A stretch of 64,000 nucleotides of DNA from Paracoccus stylophorae (GTDB lineage: Bacteria > Pseudomonadota > Alphaproteobacteria > Rhodobacterales > Rhodobacteraceae). The notes under the pieces are model-generated. The model saw nothing but the letters and a program-made list of their open reading frames with translations, was not told where the DNA came from and did no database searches. Shown piece after piece: positions 35,933 through 45,154 of the stretch. A program made the translations under genes and the position numbers. Where the stretch lies: positions 1 through 64,000 of the forward strand of contig NZ_CP067134.1 in assembly GCF_028553765.1 (NCBI RefSeq), given 5' to 3'. Position 1 is the first letter of the stretch. Every line of letters starts with the position of its first letter.

Positions 35933-37470
35933 GGCCGCACCTCGGCCAGCAGGTCGGACGGCACGGCGGCGACCAGATCGCCGTCGCGGACCAGCCGCGC
36001 GACCTGCACGAGATCGGGCGCCAGATACCGGTCCTGATCCAGCGCGGCCACATCCTGCCGCAGCCGGGCGATGACCGCGCGCAGCGGGGCCGAGGTGGTC
36101 AGGGGCGCACGAAACTCGACCCCCGCCGCCGCGCAGATCGCCTCGATCCCCACGATCTGCGACAGGTTGGCGTTCATCCGCATCAGCCGCCGCGCGCCGT
36201 GGGCGGCCATGCTGACATGATCCTCCTGATTGGCGCTGGTCGGGGTGGAATCGGTGCTGCACGGATTGGCCAGATGCTTGTTCTCGCTCATCAGGGCGGC
36301 GCTGGTGACCTCGGCGATCATCAGCCCGCTGTTCAGCCCCGGATCGGGCGTCAGAAACGGCGGCAGGTCGTGGGACAGCGTCGGATCGACCATCAGCGCG
36401 ATACGGCGCTGCGAAATCGCGCCGATCTCGGCGATGGCCAGGGCGATCTGGTCGGCGGCGAAGGCCACGGGTTCGGCATGGAAATTGCCGCCCGACACGA
36501 TCTGGTCGGTTTCGGTCAGCACCAGCGGGTTGTCGGTGGCGGCGTTCGCCTCGATCTGCAGGCTGCGGCCGGCCTGCCACAAAAGGTCGATGCACGCGCC
36601 CGTCACCTGCGGCTGGCAGCGGATGCAATACGGGTCCTGCACACGGTTGTCGCCGGTCCGGTGGCTTTCGCGGATCGCGCTGCCATCCATCAGCCCGCGG
36701 ATCGCGCGCGCCGCGACGATCTGGCCGCGATGGCCGCGCAGCTGGTGGATCTCGTCCAGAAACGGCGCGGTCGAGCCCATGATCGCGTCCGTGGACAGCG
36801 CCGAGGCGATCAGCGCCGCGCGGGCCGAGGCAAAGGCGTCGAACAGCCCGGCCAGCGCAAAGGCGGTCGACACCTGCGTACCGTTGATCAGGGCCAGCCC
36901 CTCTTTCGCGGCCAGCACCACCGGCGACAGGCCCGCCGCCCGCAGCGCCCGGTCGGCCGGCATCCGGTCGCCCTGCCAGTCGGCCTGCCCCTCGCCCAGC
37001 ATCGCGGCGGCCACATGCGCCAGCGGCGCCAGATCGCCCGACGCGCCGACCGATCCCTGCGCCGGGATCACCGGCAGCACGTTCCGGGCCAGCATCTCCT
37101 CCAGCAGGGCAATCACCTGCGGGCGCACGCCGGATGCGCCGCGCCCCAGTGACAGCAGCTTCAGCGCCATGATCAGCCGCACCGTCTGCGGCTCGACCGT
37201 CTCGCCCACGCCGCAGCAATGCGACAGGATCAGGTTGCGTTGCAGCGTCGCGGTGTCGCTGGCCGCGATCCTGACCGAGGCCAGCTTGCCGAAGCCGGTA
37301 TTGACGCCATAGACGGGTTCCGTGCCGTCCGCCGCACGGGCGATGCGCGCGGCCGATGCGGCAATGCCCGCCCGCGCGCTGTCGGCCAGCCGCACGGCCA
37401 CCCCTTCGCGCCAGATACGTTCCAGCTGGGCCAGCGTGGTTTCGCCGGGGATCAGGACCAGTTCAGACAA
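35929..37470 (-). CDS. hutH: Histidine ammonia-lyase
   Basis: HutH deaminates L-histidine to urocanate. The self-forming MIO cofactor comes from Ala-Ser-Gly in [15 protein letters not shown] near 136-150. The TTG at 37470 is preferred: GGAGG lies 5 bases upstream, and the resulting [15 protein letters not shown] matches the usual N-terminus, giving 513 residues. An ATG at 37494 would add eight residues inside hutI. The product keeps the family segments [10 protein letters not shown] and [15 protein letters not shown]. It overlaps hutI by 8 bases and hutG by 4. Confidence 0.95.
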   Translation of the reverse strand: MSELVLIPGETTLAQLERIWREGVAVRLADSARAGIAASAARIARAADGTEPVYGVNTGFGKLASVRIAASDTATLQRNLILSHCCGVGETVEPQTVRLIMALKLLSLGRGASGVRPQVIALLEEMLARNVLPVIPAQGSVGASGDLAPLAHVAAAMLGEGQADWQGDRMPADRALRAAGLSPVVLAAKEGLALINGTQVSTAFALAGLFDAFASARAALIASALSTDAIMGSTAPFLDEIHQLRGHRGQIVAARAIRGLMDGSAIRESHRTGDNRVQDPYCIRCQPQVTGACIDLLWQAGRSLQIEANAATDNPLVLTETDQIVSGGNFHAEPVAFAADQIALAIAEIGAISQRRIALMVDPTLSHDLPPFLTPDPGLNSGLMIAEVTSAALMSENKHLANPCSTDSTPTSANQEDHVSMAAHGARRLMRMNANLSQIVGIEAICAAAGVEFRAPLTTSAPLRAVIARLRQDVAALDQDRYLAPDLVQVARLVRDGDLVAAVPSDLLAEVRP

Positions 37471-38665
37471 ACTCGCCTCCGACGATGCGGGCATGCAGCG
37501 GGTTGAAGCCGATGCGATAGGACAGTTCGGCCAGATGCGCGATGTCCCAGACCGCCAGATCGGCGCGCTGGCCGACCTCGATCCGGCCGCGGTCGGTCAG
37601 GCCAAGCGCCCGCGCCGCGTGGACGGTCACGCCCGCCAGACATTCCGCGGGCGTCATGCGAAACAGGGTCGCGCCCATGTTCATGGCCAGCAGCAACGAG
37701 GTCAGCGGCGAGGTGCCGGGATTGCAGTCGGTCGCCAGCGCCATGGGCACGCCCGCATCGCGCAACCCCTGCACCGGCGGCTGTTTCGTCTCGCGCAGCG
37801 TATAGAACGCGCCGGGCAGCAGCACAGCCACCGTGCCGGACCGGGCCATTGCGGCAATGCCGTCCGCGCCCAGATATTCCAGATGATCGGCCGAGATCGC
37901 GCCGTGCCGCGCCGCCATCGCCGCGCCGCCCAGATCGGACAGCTGTTCCGCATGCAGCTTGACCGGCAGGCCCAGACCGGCGGCGTGGTCGAATACCCGC
38001 GCCATCTCATCCGGCGAAAAGGCGATCCCTTCGCAGAACCCGTCCACCGCGTCGATCAGCCCCTGTTCATGGGCGAGATCCATGCCGGCCATGACGATGT
38101 CGCGCAGATAGGCTTCGCGGTCGTCGCGATATTCGGGCGGCAGCGCGTGGGCGGCCAGCCATGTCGTGCGCACGGTGACGGCGCGTTCGCCCGCTATCCG
38201 GCGCGCGACGCGCAGCATCTTCAGCTCGGTGTCGATATCCAGACCATAACCGGACTTGATTTCCAGCGTCGTCACGCCCTCTGCCAGCAGCGTATCGACG
38301 CGGCGCAAGGCGGCGGACAGCAGATCGTTCTCGGACGCGGCGCGGGTGTCGCGCACAGTGGACAGGATGCCGCCGCCGGCGCGGGCGATTTCCTCGTATC
38401 CCGCGCCTTCAAGTCGCATCTCGAACTCGCGCGCGCGGTCGCCGCCGAACACGATATGGGTGTGGCAGTCGATCAGCCCCGGCGTGACGACCCGCCCGCC
38501 CAGATCGCGGCGCGGCGCCCCGGCAAGGTCCGACGGCACATCGCCGTCGCGACCGATCCACGCGATTCGGCCGTCGCGAAGCGCCAGCGCACCCGGTTCG
38601 GAAAAGGCATAAGTCCCTGATTCCGAGTCGTTTCGTGCCATCCTGACATTGCTGAGAAGCTGCAT
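37463..38665 (-). CDS. hutI: Imidazolonepropionase
   Basis: HutI opens the ring of 4-imidazolone-5-propionate to give N-formimino-L-glutamate. The 400-residue amidohydrolase has metal ligands in [20 protein letters not shown] near 62-81, [11 protein letters not shown] and [18 protein letters not shown]-type strand [14 protein letters not shown] is also typical. ATG 38665 gives [13 protein letters not shown], the normal start. It is first in the leftward hut operon, divergent from hutF across a 114-base gap with a candidate operator. Confidence 0.96.
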   Translation of the reverse strand: MQLLSNVRMARNDSESGTYAFSEPGALALRDGRIAWIGRDGDVPSDLAGAPRRDLGGRVVTPGLIDCHTHIVFGGDRAREFEMRLEGAGYEEIARAGGGILSTVRDTRAASENDLLSAALRRVDTLLAEGVTTLEIKSGYGLDIDTELKMLRVARRIAGERAVTVRTTWLAAHALPPEYRDDREAYLRDIVMAGMDLAHEQGLIDAVDGFCEGIAFSPDEMARVFDHAAGLGLPVKLHAEQLSDLGGAAMAARHGAISADHLEYLGADGIAAMARSGTVAVLLPGAFYTLRETKQPPVQGLRDAGVPMALATDCNPGTSPLTSLLLAMNMGATLFRMTPAECLAGVTVHAARALGLTDRGRIEVGQRADLAVWDIAHLAELSYRIGFNPLHARIVGGEFV

Positions 38666-38701
38666 CTGCGCGGCGCTTTCGGTTGCCCTGATCCTGATTC
38701 T

Positions 38702-38738
38702 ATGTTTAAACTTATCGGGCTTCCATGTCTAAACCTAT
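38702..38738. promoter_or_regulatory. Candidate HutC operator: paired 14-mers in the divergent hut promoter
   Basis: ATGTTTAAACTTAT (38702-38715) and ATGTCTAAACCTAT (38725-38738) match at 12 of 14 bases and are spaced 23 bases apart. The first contains the perfect palindrome GTTTAAAC. The gap lies between hutI and hutF, where the GntR-family repressor HutC would be expected to act on both operons. A TTGACG at 38739-38744 could be a -35 element for the rightward promoter. Confidence 0.55.
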
Positions 38739-38779
38739 TTGACGATCGTGTTCTTCGGCGCAGGGAAAGAGGGATCGAG

Positions 38780-40156
38780 ATGACCGTGCTGTTCGCAGAC
38801 CGGGCGCTGCTGCCCGAGGGATGGGCGCAAGACGTCCGTGTCGATCTGGGCGCGGATGGCCGGATCGCCGCCGTCCGTCGCGATGCCGCGCCCGATGCCG
38901 GACCGGACGGGCAGCGCGTCGAATTGCTGCTGCCGGCGATGGCGAACCTGCATTCGCACGCCTTCCAGCGCGCCATGGCCGGCCTGTCCGAGGCGCGCGG
39001 CCCGCATCCGCGCGACACGTTCTGGACCTGGCGGCAGATCATGTTCCGCTTTCTGGACCATCTGACGCCCGACGATGTCGAGGCCATCGCCGCGCTGGTC
39101 CAGATGGAGATGCTGGAGGCCGGATACGCCACCAATGTCGAATTCCATTACCTGCATCACGCGCCCGGCGGCAAAGCCTATGACGATCCGGCCGAGATGT
39201 CGGCACGCATCGCCGCCGCCGCCGCGCGCACCGGCATCGGGTTGACGCTGCTGCCGGTGCATTATCAGTTCGGCGGCTGCGACGGCCGCCCCCTGGCGCC
39301 CGGTCAGGTCCGGTTCGGCACCGACCCCGACGGGTTTGCACGACTGCTGGATCGGGCCGAGGCCGCGCTGCGCGACCTGCCGTCCGACGCCGGAATCGGG
39401 GTCGCGCCCCATTCGCTGCGCGCGGTGTCGGCCGACGGGCTGCGGATGTGCGCCGAATTGCGCCCGGATCGCCCGCTGCACATGCATCTGGCCGAACAGA
39501 TCCCCGAGATCGAGGAGGTGCAGGCCGCCCACGGCGCGCGCCCGGTGGAATGGGTGCTGGAGAATTTCGCCCCCGACCGGCGCTGGACCCTGATCCACCT
39601 GACCCACATGACCGACACGGAAACCCGCCGTCTGGCGGCGACGGGCGCGGTGGCCGGGCTGTGCCCGATCACCGAATCCAGCCTGGGCGACGGCATCTTC
39701 AACGCCACGGTCTGGCGCGCGGCCGGCGGGCGTCTGGGGTTCGGGTCGGACAGCAATATCCGCATCTCGCTGACCGAGGAATTGCGCACGCTGGAATACA
39801 GCCAGCGGCTGCGCGACACCGCCCGCGCGATTCTGGCCACGCCCGACCGATCCACGGGACGGGTGCTTTACGACGCGGGGTTGCAGGGCGGTGCGGCGGC
39901 GGCCGGACGCGATACCGGCGCCATCCGCGCCGGATGCCGGGCCGATCTGTGCGCCGTGTCGCTGAACAATCCGGTCATGGCCGGGCGCGACGGCGACCGG
40001 ATGCTGGACAGCCTGATTTTTGGCGGCGGCGACGGGCTGATCCGCGATGTCTGGTCCGCCGGACGCCATGTCGTCCGGCAGGGACGCCACAGGGACCGCG
40101 ACCGGATCGTGGCGGATTATCTGGCCTGCATCGCCCGGCTTGGGGACCGGATGTGA
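38780..40156 (+). CDS. hutF: Formimidoylglutamate deiminase
   Basis: HutF hydrolyses N-formimino-L-glutamate to N-formylglutamate and ammonia. The 458-residue amidohydrolase starts at ATG 38780 (MTVLFADRALLPEGWAQDV); the frame is open further upstream but only through the promoter. Metal-binding motifs are MANLHSHAFQRAMAGLSE near 55-72, LHMHLAEQIPE and GFGSDSNIRISL. FWTWRQIMFRFLDHLTPDDV is also typical. Its ATGTGA end overlaps the hutC start. HutG is encoded across the divergent promoter. Confidence 0.95.
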   Translation: MTVLFADRALLPEGWAQDVRVDLGADGRIAAVRRDAAPDAGPDGQRVELLLPAMANLHSHAFQRAMAGLSEARGPHPRDTFWTWRQIMFRFLDHLTPDDVEAIAALVQMEMLEAGYATNVEFHYLHHAPGGKAYDDPAEMSARIAAAAARTGIGLTLLPVHYQFGGCDGRPLAPGQVRFGTDPDGFARLLDRAEAALRDLPSDAGIGVAPHSLRAVSADGLRMCAELRPDRPLHMHLAEQIPEIEEVQAAHGARPVEWVLENFAPDRRWTLIHLTHMTDTETRRLAATGAVAGLCPITESSLGDGIFNATVWRAAGGRLGFGSDSNIRISLTEELRTLEYSQRLRDTARAILATPDRSTGRVLYDAGLQGGAAAAGRDTGAIRAGCRADLCAVSLNNPVMAGRDGDRMLDSLIFGGGDGLIRDVWSAGRHVVRQGRHRDRDRIVADYLACIARLGDRM

Positions 40157-40863
40157 CCCGCGCCCCCGGCCCGACAAGCCCCAAGGCGCACCGGATCGCG
40201 GACGAGGTGCGGCGCCGCATCCTGGACCGCGAATGGCGGCAGGGCGACCGCATCCCGGACGAGGCCGATCTGGCCGTCAGGTTCGGGGCGGCGCGGGCCA
40301 CGGTGAACAAGGCCCTGCAGATGCTGGCGGGCGAGGGGCTGCTGGACCGCCGCCGCCGCGCCGGAACGCGCGTGGCCATCGACCCGGCACGCAAGGCGAT
40401 CTTCACCATTCCCATCGTGCGCGAGCAGGTCGAACGCGCCGGGATGAGCTATGGCTATCGCGTCTTCGCGCAGCGGATGGGGGTGCTGCCCGCCGACATC
40501 GCGCAGCGCAGCGGGGTCGCCCCGGACACGCGCTTGCTGCATCTGCGGGCGGTGCATTACGGCGACGGAGAACCGTTCCAGTATGACGACCGCTGGATCA
40601 ACCGCGATGCGCTGCCCGGCATGGACCGGATCGACTTTCGCCAGGTGAACGCCAATGAATGGCTGGTCCGCAACGCCCCCTATAAACGCGCCGACATCGC
40701 CATTTCCGCCCGCAACGCCGACCCGCGCGAGGCCCGGATGTTGCAGGTTCCGGTCGGACAGGCGATCCTGATCCTCGACCGCACGACGTGGAACGACGCC
40801 GGCCCGATCACCATCCTGCGCGCCGCCTTTCCGCAAGGCCACGTGATGCAGTCGGACGGCTAG
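40153..40863 (+). CDS. hutC: Histidine utilisation repressor, GntR/HutC family
   Basis: HutC represses hut genes until urocanate binds. The 236-residue product starts with GTG 40153, overlapping hutF by 4 bases. The winged helix-turn-helix (about 10-78) includes [20 protein letters not shown] and [20 protein letters not shown]. The C-terminal UTRA ligand domain (about 95-235) includes [17 protein letters not shown] and [11 protein letters not shown], as in HutC proteins. Autoregulation through the divergent promoter is expected. Confidence 0.93.
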   Translation: MTRAPGPTSPKAHRIADEVRRRILDREWRQGDRIPDEADLAVRFGAARATVNKALQMLAGEGLLDRRRRAGTRVAIDPARKAIFTIPIVREQVERAGMSYGYRVFAQRMGVLPADIAQRSGVAPDTRLLHLRAVHYGDGEPFQYDDRWINRDALPGMDRIDFRQVNANEWLVRNAPYKRADIAISARNADPREARMLQVPVGQAILILDRTTWNDAGPITILRAAFPQGHVMQSDG

Positions 40864-40994
40864 GCGGGCGGGCGCAGACCGGCGGCGCGCGGTCCGACGC
40901 CGCCTGAATACGGGGGAATTGCCCGCCGGAACAGGCGCTTGTCGAACACGGTTGACGCTGTCGCGGACCGGGCACATGCTGTCGGCCAATCGCG

Positions 40995-41012
40995 GGCGGA
41001 GGCAATTCCGCC
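40995..41012 (+). promoter_or_regulatory. Leader hairpin before the second amino-acid binding protein
   Basis: GGCGGA and TCCGCC form a 6-bp stem around GGCAAT, 26 bases before ATG 41039. The 175-base gap after hutC may hold a promoter for the transporter genes, and the hairpin would lie in its leader. No clear promoter elements stand out. Confidence 0.3.
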
Positions 41013-41038
41013 GCATCCAACATGGAGAAGGGAAGAAC

Positions 41039-41797
41039 ATGACACGCAAATTCACGTCTTTCGCGCTGGCAGGTTGCCTTGGTCTTGGCCTGATGGCGGC
41101 CGGCATGGCGTCGGCCCAGACCGCCAAGGTCGCGACCGATCCCAGCTTCGTCCCGTTCGAGATGCTGGACCAGGACAGCGGCGAGATGGTCGGCTTCGAC
41201 ATGGACATCATCAGCGAGGTCGCGGAACGCGCCGGGTTCGAATACGACCTGAACACGATGGATTTCAACGGCATCATCCCGGCCGTGCAGACCGGCAACG
41301 TGGACATCGCCATCGCCGGCATCACCATCACCGACGAGCGCGCCAAGATCGTCGATTTCTCGGACCCGTATTACGACAGCGGCCTGAAGATCCTGGTCTC
41401 GGCCGACAATGACGAGGTCGAGACGGTCGAGGATCTGGCCGGCCTGAAGATCGGCACCAAGATCGGATCGACCAGCTTCGATTTCCTGACCGAGAATCTG
41501 GGCGACAGCGCCGACATCACGCCCTATCCGGGCTCCAGCGACATGTATATGGCGCTGATGGGCGGCAGCGTGGACGCGGTGTTCTATGACGCGCCGAACG
41601 TCGCCTATTTCGCCAAGACGCGCGGCGAGGGCCGGGTGAAGGTCGTCGGCCCGCTGTATGAGGGTCAGCAATACGGCATCGCCTTCGTCAAGGGCAGCGA
41701 TCTGCTGGAACCCTCGAACCAGGCGCTGGCCGAGATGCGCGAAGACGGCACCTATGACGAGATCCATTCCAAGTGGTTCGGCACAGGCAGCGAATGA
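41039..41797 (+). CDS. Polar amino-acid ABC transporter substrate-binding protein (second, downstream of hutC)
   Basis: The 252-residue periplasmic protein has a signal peptide (about 1-26, ending GMASAQ) and a family-3 solute-binding domain: [36 protein letters not shown], and the [20 protein letters not shown] segment. The length and sequence style are those of GlnH-type proteins. ATG 41039 follows GGAGAAGGGAAG. It starts a binding protein, permease, ATPase set that lies after hutC in the same direction. The ligand is unknown; histidine, glutamine or glutamate would fit. Confidence 0.9.
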   Translation: MTRKFTSFALAGCLGLGLMAAGMASAQTAKVATDPSFVPFEMLDQDSGEMVGFDMDIISEVAERAGFEYDLNTMDFNGIIPAVQTGNVDIAIAGITITDERAKIVDFSDPYYDSGLKILVSADNDEVETVEDLAGLKIGTKIGSTSFDFLTENLGDSADITPYPGSSDMYMALMGGSVDAVFYDAPNVAYFAKTRGEGRVKVVGPLYEGQQYGIAFVKGSDLLEPSNQALAEMREDGTYDEIHSKWFGTGSE

Positions 41798-41810
41798 TCG
41801 CTGAGGCGAT

Positions 41811-41838
41811 GGGCGCCGTCCGGGCACGGTCGGCGCCC
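41811..41838 (+). promoter_or_regulatory. Hairpin between binding-protein and permease genes (second transporter)
   Basis: GGGCGCCG and CGGCGCCC form a perfect 8-bp stem around a 12-base loop, 14 bases after the binding-protein stop. As in the hut-linked transporter on the other strand, a stable hairpin without a T run separates the binding-protein gene from the membrane genes. Confidence 0.55.
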
Positions 41839-41870
41839 GCCCTGCGCTGATCCTGTCACGGAGCGGATAT

Positions 41871-42542
41871 TTGAACGGCACATTTCAATTCGACTGGCAG
41901 GCGGCGTTCAACTCGATCCCCTACCTGCTGAAAGGCATCCCCTATACGCTGCTGATCTCGGGCGCGGGTCTGGCCATCGGGTTCATCATCGGGATCGTCT
42001 TCGGTCTGCTGCGCATCAGCCCGATGGCATGGCTGCGCTGGCTTGCGATCATCTATATCGAGGTGTTTCGCGGCACGCCGGTCCTGGTGCAGGTGCTGTT
42101 CATCTTCTATGGCCTGCCGCAGCTTCTGGGCGGGCCGATCGACGCGGTGACGGCGGGCATTGCCGCGATCGCGGTCAATTCCGGGGCCTATATCTCGGAA
42201 ATCGTGCGCGGCGGGGTGCAATCCATCGAACGCGGCCAGCGCGAGGCCGGGCTGTCGCTGGGCCTCAGCCGGCTGGACACGTTCCGCTTCGTGATCTGGC
42301 CGCAGGCGTTCCGCCGGATGATCCCGGCGCTGGGCAACCAGGGCATCATCAGCATCAAGGACACATCGCTGTTCGCCGTGATCGGCGTCGGCGAACTGGT
42401 GCGTCAGGGCCAGATCTATATCGCCACGACCTTCACCGCGCTTGAGGTCTATCTGATGGTCGCGATGCTGTATCTGGCGATCACGCTGTCATTGTCGGCC
42501 GGTCTGCGGCTTCTGGAACGCAAGGGATTGGTGGGACAATGA
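41871..42542 (+). CDS. Polar amino-acid ABC transporter permease (second transporter)
   Basis: The 223-residue permease is of the GlnP family, with [20 protein letters not shown] and the EAA loop [20 protein letters not shown]. The start is TTG 41871 with CGGAGCGG upstream; no ATG is available nearby. It overlaps the ATPase gene by 4 bases. Only one permease gene is present, so the channel should be a homodimer. Confidence 0.92.
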   Translation: MNGTFQFDWQAAFNSIPYLLKGIPYTLLISGAGLAIGFIIGIVFGLLRISPMAWLRWLAIIYIEVFRGTPVLVQVLFIFYGLPQLLGGPIDAVTAGIAAIAVNSGAYISEIVRGGVQSIERGQREAGLSLGLSRLDTFRFVIWPQAFRRMIPALGNQGIISIKDTSLFAVIGVGELVRQGQIYIATTFTALEVYLMVAMLYLAITLSLSAGLRLLERKGLVGQ

Positions 42543-43303
42543 GCGGAACGGACGACGCGCGGCCCATCGTCAGCATCGAGGGTCTGAACAAGCATTTCGG
42601 CAGCCTGCACGTGCTGAAGGACATCGACCTTCAGGTCGCGCCGGGCGAGGTGGTGGTGATCATCGGGGCCAGCGGGTCGGGCAAATCGACGCTGATCCGG
42701 TGCGTGAACGGGCTGGAACAGTTCCAGAAGGGCCAGATCGAGGTGGACGGCAACCTGCTGAAGCCCGACGGCAAGGCCGGCGGCGCGCTGCAGAAGATCC
42801 GCACCGAGGTCGGCATGGTCTTTCAGCAGTTCAACCTGTTTCCCCATCTCAGCGTGCTGGACAATGTCACGCTGGCGCCGATGCGGGTGCGCAATGCCAG
42901 CCGGGCCGAGGCCGAACGCACCGCCGAACGCCTGCTGGAACGGGTCGGCATCGCGGATCAGGCGCGCAAGCATCCCGCGCAGCTGTCGGGCGGCCAGCAG
43001 CAGCGCGTCGCACTGGCCCGCGCCCTGGCGATGGAGCCGCGGCTGATGCTGTTCGACGAACCGACCAGCGCGCTGGACCCCGAGATGATCGGCGAGGTTC
43101 TGGACGCGATGCGCGAACTGGCGCGCGACGGCATGACGATGATGATCGTCACCCACGAGATGACCTTCGCGCGCGAGGTCGCCGACCGCGTGATCTATAT
43201 CCACAAGGGCGAGATCACCGAACAGGGGACGCCCGAACAGGTCTTCGACAACCCCCGGAACGAACGCACGCAAAGCTTTCTGGCACGGGTGCTGACCCGC
43301 TGA
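42539..43303 (+). CDS. Polar amino-acid ABC transporter ATP-binding protein (second transporter)
   Basis: The 254-residue GlnQ-type ATPase has Walker [22 protein letters not shown]-loop [12 protein letters not shown], signature [14 protein letters not shown] and Walker [16 protein letters not shown] with H-loop VTHEMTFA. The ATG overlaps the permease stop (ATGA). It ends the rightward hut-side operon; the next gene is convergent. Confidence 0.93.
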   Translation: MSGTDDARPIVSIEGLNKHFGSLHVLKDIDLQVAPGEVVVIIGASGSGKSTLIRCVNGLEQFQKGQIEVDGNLLKPDGKAGGALQKIRTEVGMVFQQFNLFPHLSVLDNVTLAPMRVRNASRAEAERTAERLLERVGIADQARKHPAQLSGGQQQRVALARALAMEPRLMLFDEPTSALDPEMIGEVLDAMRELARDGMTMMIVTHEMTFAREVADRVIYIHKGEITEQGTPEQVFDNPRNERTQSFLARVLTR

Positions 43304-43329
43304 CCGCGCGGTTCCGCCATCTGGCCGGG

Positions 43330-44055
43330 TCAGGACATGATCGCGGCAAGCAGGTCGCTGGCCTTGTGCAGGCCCAGTTTCTGATAGGCGCGCTGCCGAT
43401 AGGTCAGGACCGTGGCCGGCCCAAGATCCAGCTCGGCGCCGATCTGCCGCGCCGTCGCCCCGGTCAGGGTGCGCGCGCAGACCTGCCGCTCGCGCCGGGT
43501 CAGGACGGGATAGGCGTGCGACAGGCGCTGTTCCACCTGCTCCAGCAACGGCGGCGCGGTTTGCGTCAGCCGCGTCAGCCCGGTGATCGCCAGCTGCGCC
43601 AGCGCGCCAAGCTGGGCCATGTCAGGCTCGGCGCCTATATCGCGCTGATAGAAGGTGACGATTGTCGCATGATCGGCCTTGCGCCAGCCGAAACAGATCT
43701 TCTCGGCAAATCGCGGCCGGTCGAAACACAGCTTGCGATAGGCGGCCAGTTCGATGGCCGAGGCCGGGACGCGGCAGGCAAAGCCGCTGTCGGGCGGTGC
43801 CGCCCGCCACGCATCGGCGGCCGGATCGCTGCGGTGAAAGCGCCGTGCATAGGCATCGGCGCGTTCGGCGACCTCGCCAAGTTCGCTGGTCGAGGCCAGC
43901 ACACGTGGCGCCGCCCGGTCGTCGATCCGATAGGCGAACAGCTCTTCGATACCCGACACCGAACCGGCGATCTGCAACAGCCGATCCGCGAACAGGGTCT
44001 GGTCGCGCGATTCCAGCAATTCGGCCGCAAGATCAGGGTCGATCAGCCCGACCAT
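43330..44055 (-). CDS. LuxR-family transcriptional regulator of the aromatic module
   Basis: The 241-residue product starts at ATG 44055, preceded by GAGGGGAAGG; an ATG 33 bases upstream is less well placed. The N-terminal 170 residues form an unassigned ligand or dimer domain. The C-terminal LuxR helix-turn-helix includes LTRRERQVCARTLTGATARQ and IGAELDLGPATVLTYRQRAY. It is divergent from the metallo-beta-lactamase-fold gene, with a 116-base gap, so it probably controls that operon. No phospho-acceptor domain is visible. Confidence 0.85.
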   Translation of the reverse strand: MVGLIDPDLAAELLESRDQTLFADRLLQIAGSVSGIEELFAYRIDDRAAPRVLASTSELGEVAERADAYARRFHRSDPAADAWRAAPPDSGFACRVPASAIELAAYRKLCFDRPRFAEKICFGWRKADHATIVTFYQRDIGAEPDMAQLGALAQLAITGLTRLTQTAPPLLEQVEQRLSHAYPVLTRRERQVCARTLTGATARQIGAELDLGPATVLTYRQRAYQKLGLHKASDLLAAIMS

Positions 44056-44124
44056 CGCCTTCCCCTCACAGCGGGCCGGCATGTCCATAGACCTAAGGAC
44101 ATACAGCCCCGGTTCGTTTCAGTA

Positions 44125-44135
44125 GAAATGATTTC
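44125..44135. promoter_or_regulatory. Small palindrome in the LuxR/MBL divergent promoter
   Basis: GAAAT-G-ATTTC is a perfect 5-bp inverted repeat within a locally A/T-rich block between the divergent LuxR and metallo-beta-lactamase-fold genes. TTTCA occurs on both sides of it. It is a candidate operator, but too short to be sure. Confidence 0.3.
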
Positions 44136-44171
44136 AACGCAGACGCGACCGAAACGCAAGGAGAGATACAG

Positions 44172-45131
44172 ATGAGCAAACCCTTTGCTTCCTCGACCGA
44201 CACCACCGAAAAGACCGACACGCTGGAGATTCTGGACGATGGCGTCTATGCGCTGACCGCCGAGGGCGATCCGAATGTCGGCGCGGTCGAGGGCGAGGAT
44301 TTCGTCGTCGCCATCGAAAGCCGCGCGACGCCAGCCGCCAGCCGCGAGTGGCTGAAGATCCTGCGCGAGCAGACCGACAAGCCGGTGCGCTATCTGGTGC
44401 TGACCCATTACCACGCCGTGCGCGTGCTGGGCGCCAGCGCCTTCGACGCCGGCGACATCATCATGTCCGAGGCCAGCCGCGATCTGGTCGCCGAACGCGG
44501 CGAACAGGACTGGAAAAGCGAATTCGGCCGGATGCCGCGCCTTGCCAAGAACGCGGAAGAGGTGCCGGGGCTGACCTGGCCCACCATCACCTTCAAGGAC
44601 GAATACGACATCGACCTGGGCGGCGATCGCGGCAGGCTGGAACTGCGCTTCCTGGGCCGCGGCCATACCGGCGGCGATATCGTTGTCTGGCACGACAAGA
44701 CCCGGACGCTGTATGCCGGCGATCTGGTCGAATCCAAGGCCGCGCTTTACACCGGCGACGCCTATCATTTCGACTGGGCGGGGAAGACGCTGGACAACGT
44801 CAAGGCCTATCGCGCCGAATATCTGGTCGGCGGGCGCGGGCCGGTCTCGCGCGGTGTGGACGAAACCGACGCCGCGGTCGAGCAGACCCGCAAGTTCCTG
44901 CACGGCATGATCGAGAATGTCGGCCGCGTCCACAAGGAAGGCGGCGATCTGAAAGCCGCGTTCGAGGCGACGCGCGACGCGCTGGCGCCCGAATTCGGCG
45001 ATTGGCCGATCTTCGAACACTGCCTGCCCTTCGACGTGCAGCGGCTGTGGGACGAATATGACGGGATCGAGCATCCGCGCATCTGGACGGCCGAACGCGA
45101 CCGCGAGGTCTGGGCCAAGCTGCAAGGCTGA
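44172..45131 (+). CDS. Metallo-beta-lactamase-fold protein with altered metal motif
   Basis: The 319-residue product has the MBL fold: strand YLVLTHYHAVRVLGAS near 77-92, RGHTGGDIVVWHD near 163-175 and TLYAGDLVESKAAL near 178-191. The usual H-x-H-x-D-H motif reads H-Y-H-A-V-R, so the Asp and third His of the second metal site are replaced by Val and Arg. The downstream His and Asp ligands are kept. It may bind one metal, or use a different chemistry. It is first in the aromatic-acid operon; the reaction is unknown. AAGGAGAGA lies before the ATG. Confidence 0.82.
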   Translation: MSKPFASSTDTTEKTDTLEILDDGVYALTAEGDPNVGAVEGEDFVVAIESRATPAASREWLKILREQTDKPVRYLVLTHYHAVRVLGASAFDAGDIIMSEASRDLVAERGEQDWKSEFGRMPRLAKNAEEVPGLTWPTITFKDEYDIDLGGDRGRLELRFLGRGHTGGDIVVWHDKTRTLYAGDLVESKAALYTGDAYHFDWAGKTLDNVKAYRAEYLVGGRGPVSRGVDETDAAVEQTRKFLHGMIENVGRVHKEGGDLKAAFEATRDALAPEFGDWPIFEHCLPFDVQRLWDEYDGIEHPRIWTAERDREVWAKLQG

Positions 45132-45154
45132 ACGAACCGGGGAAGGAGGATGAA

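Noticed and set aside
43330..44055. A quorum-sensing LuxR with acyl-homoserine lactone domain
   Set aside because: The N-terminal half does not show the conserved Trp/Tyr/Asp pattern of the autoinducer-binding domain, and no luxI-type synthase is nearby.
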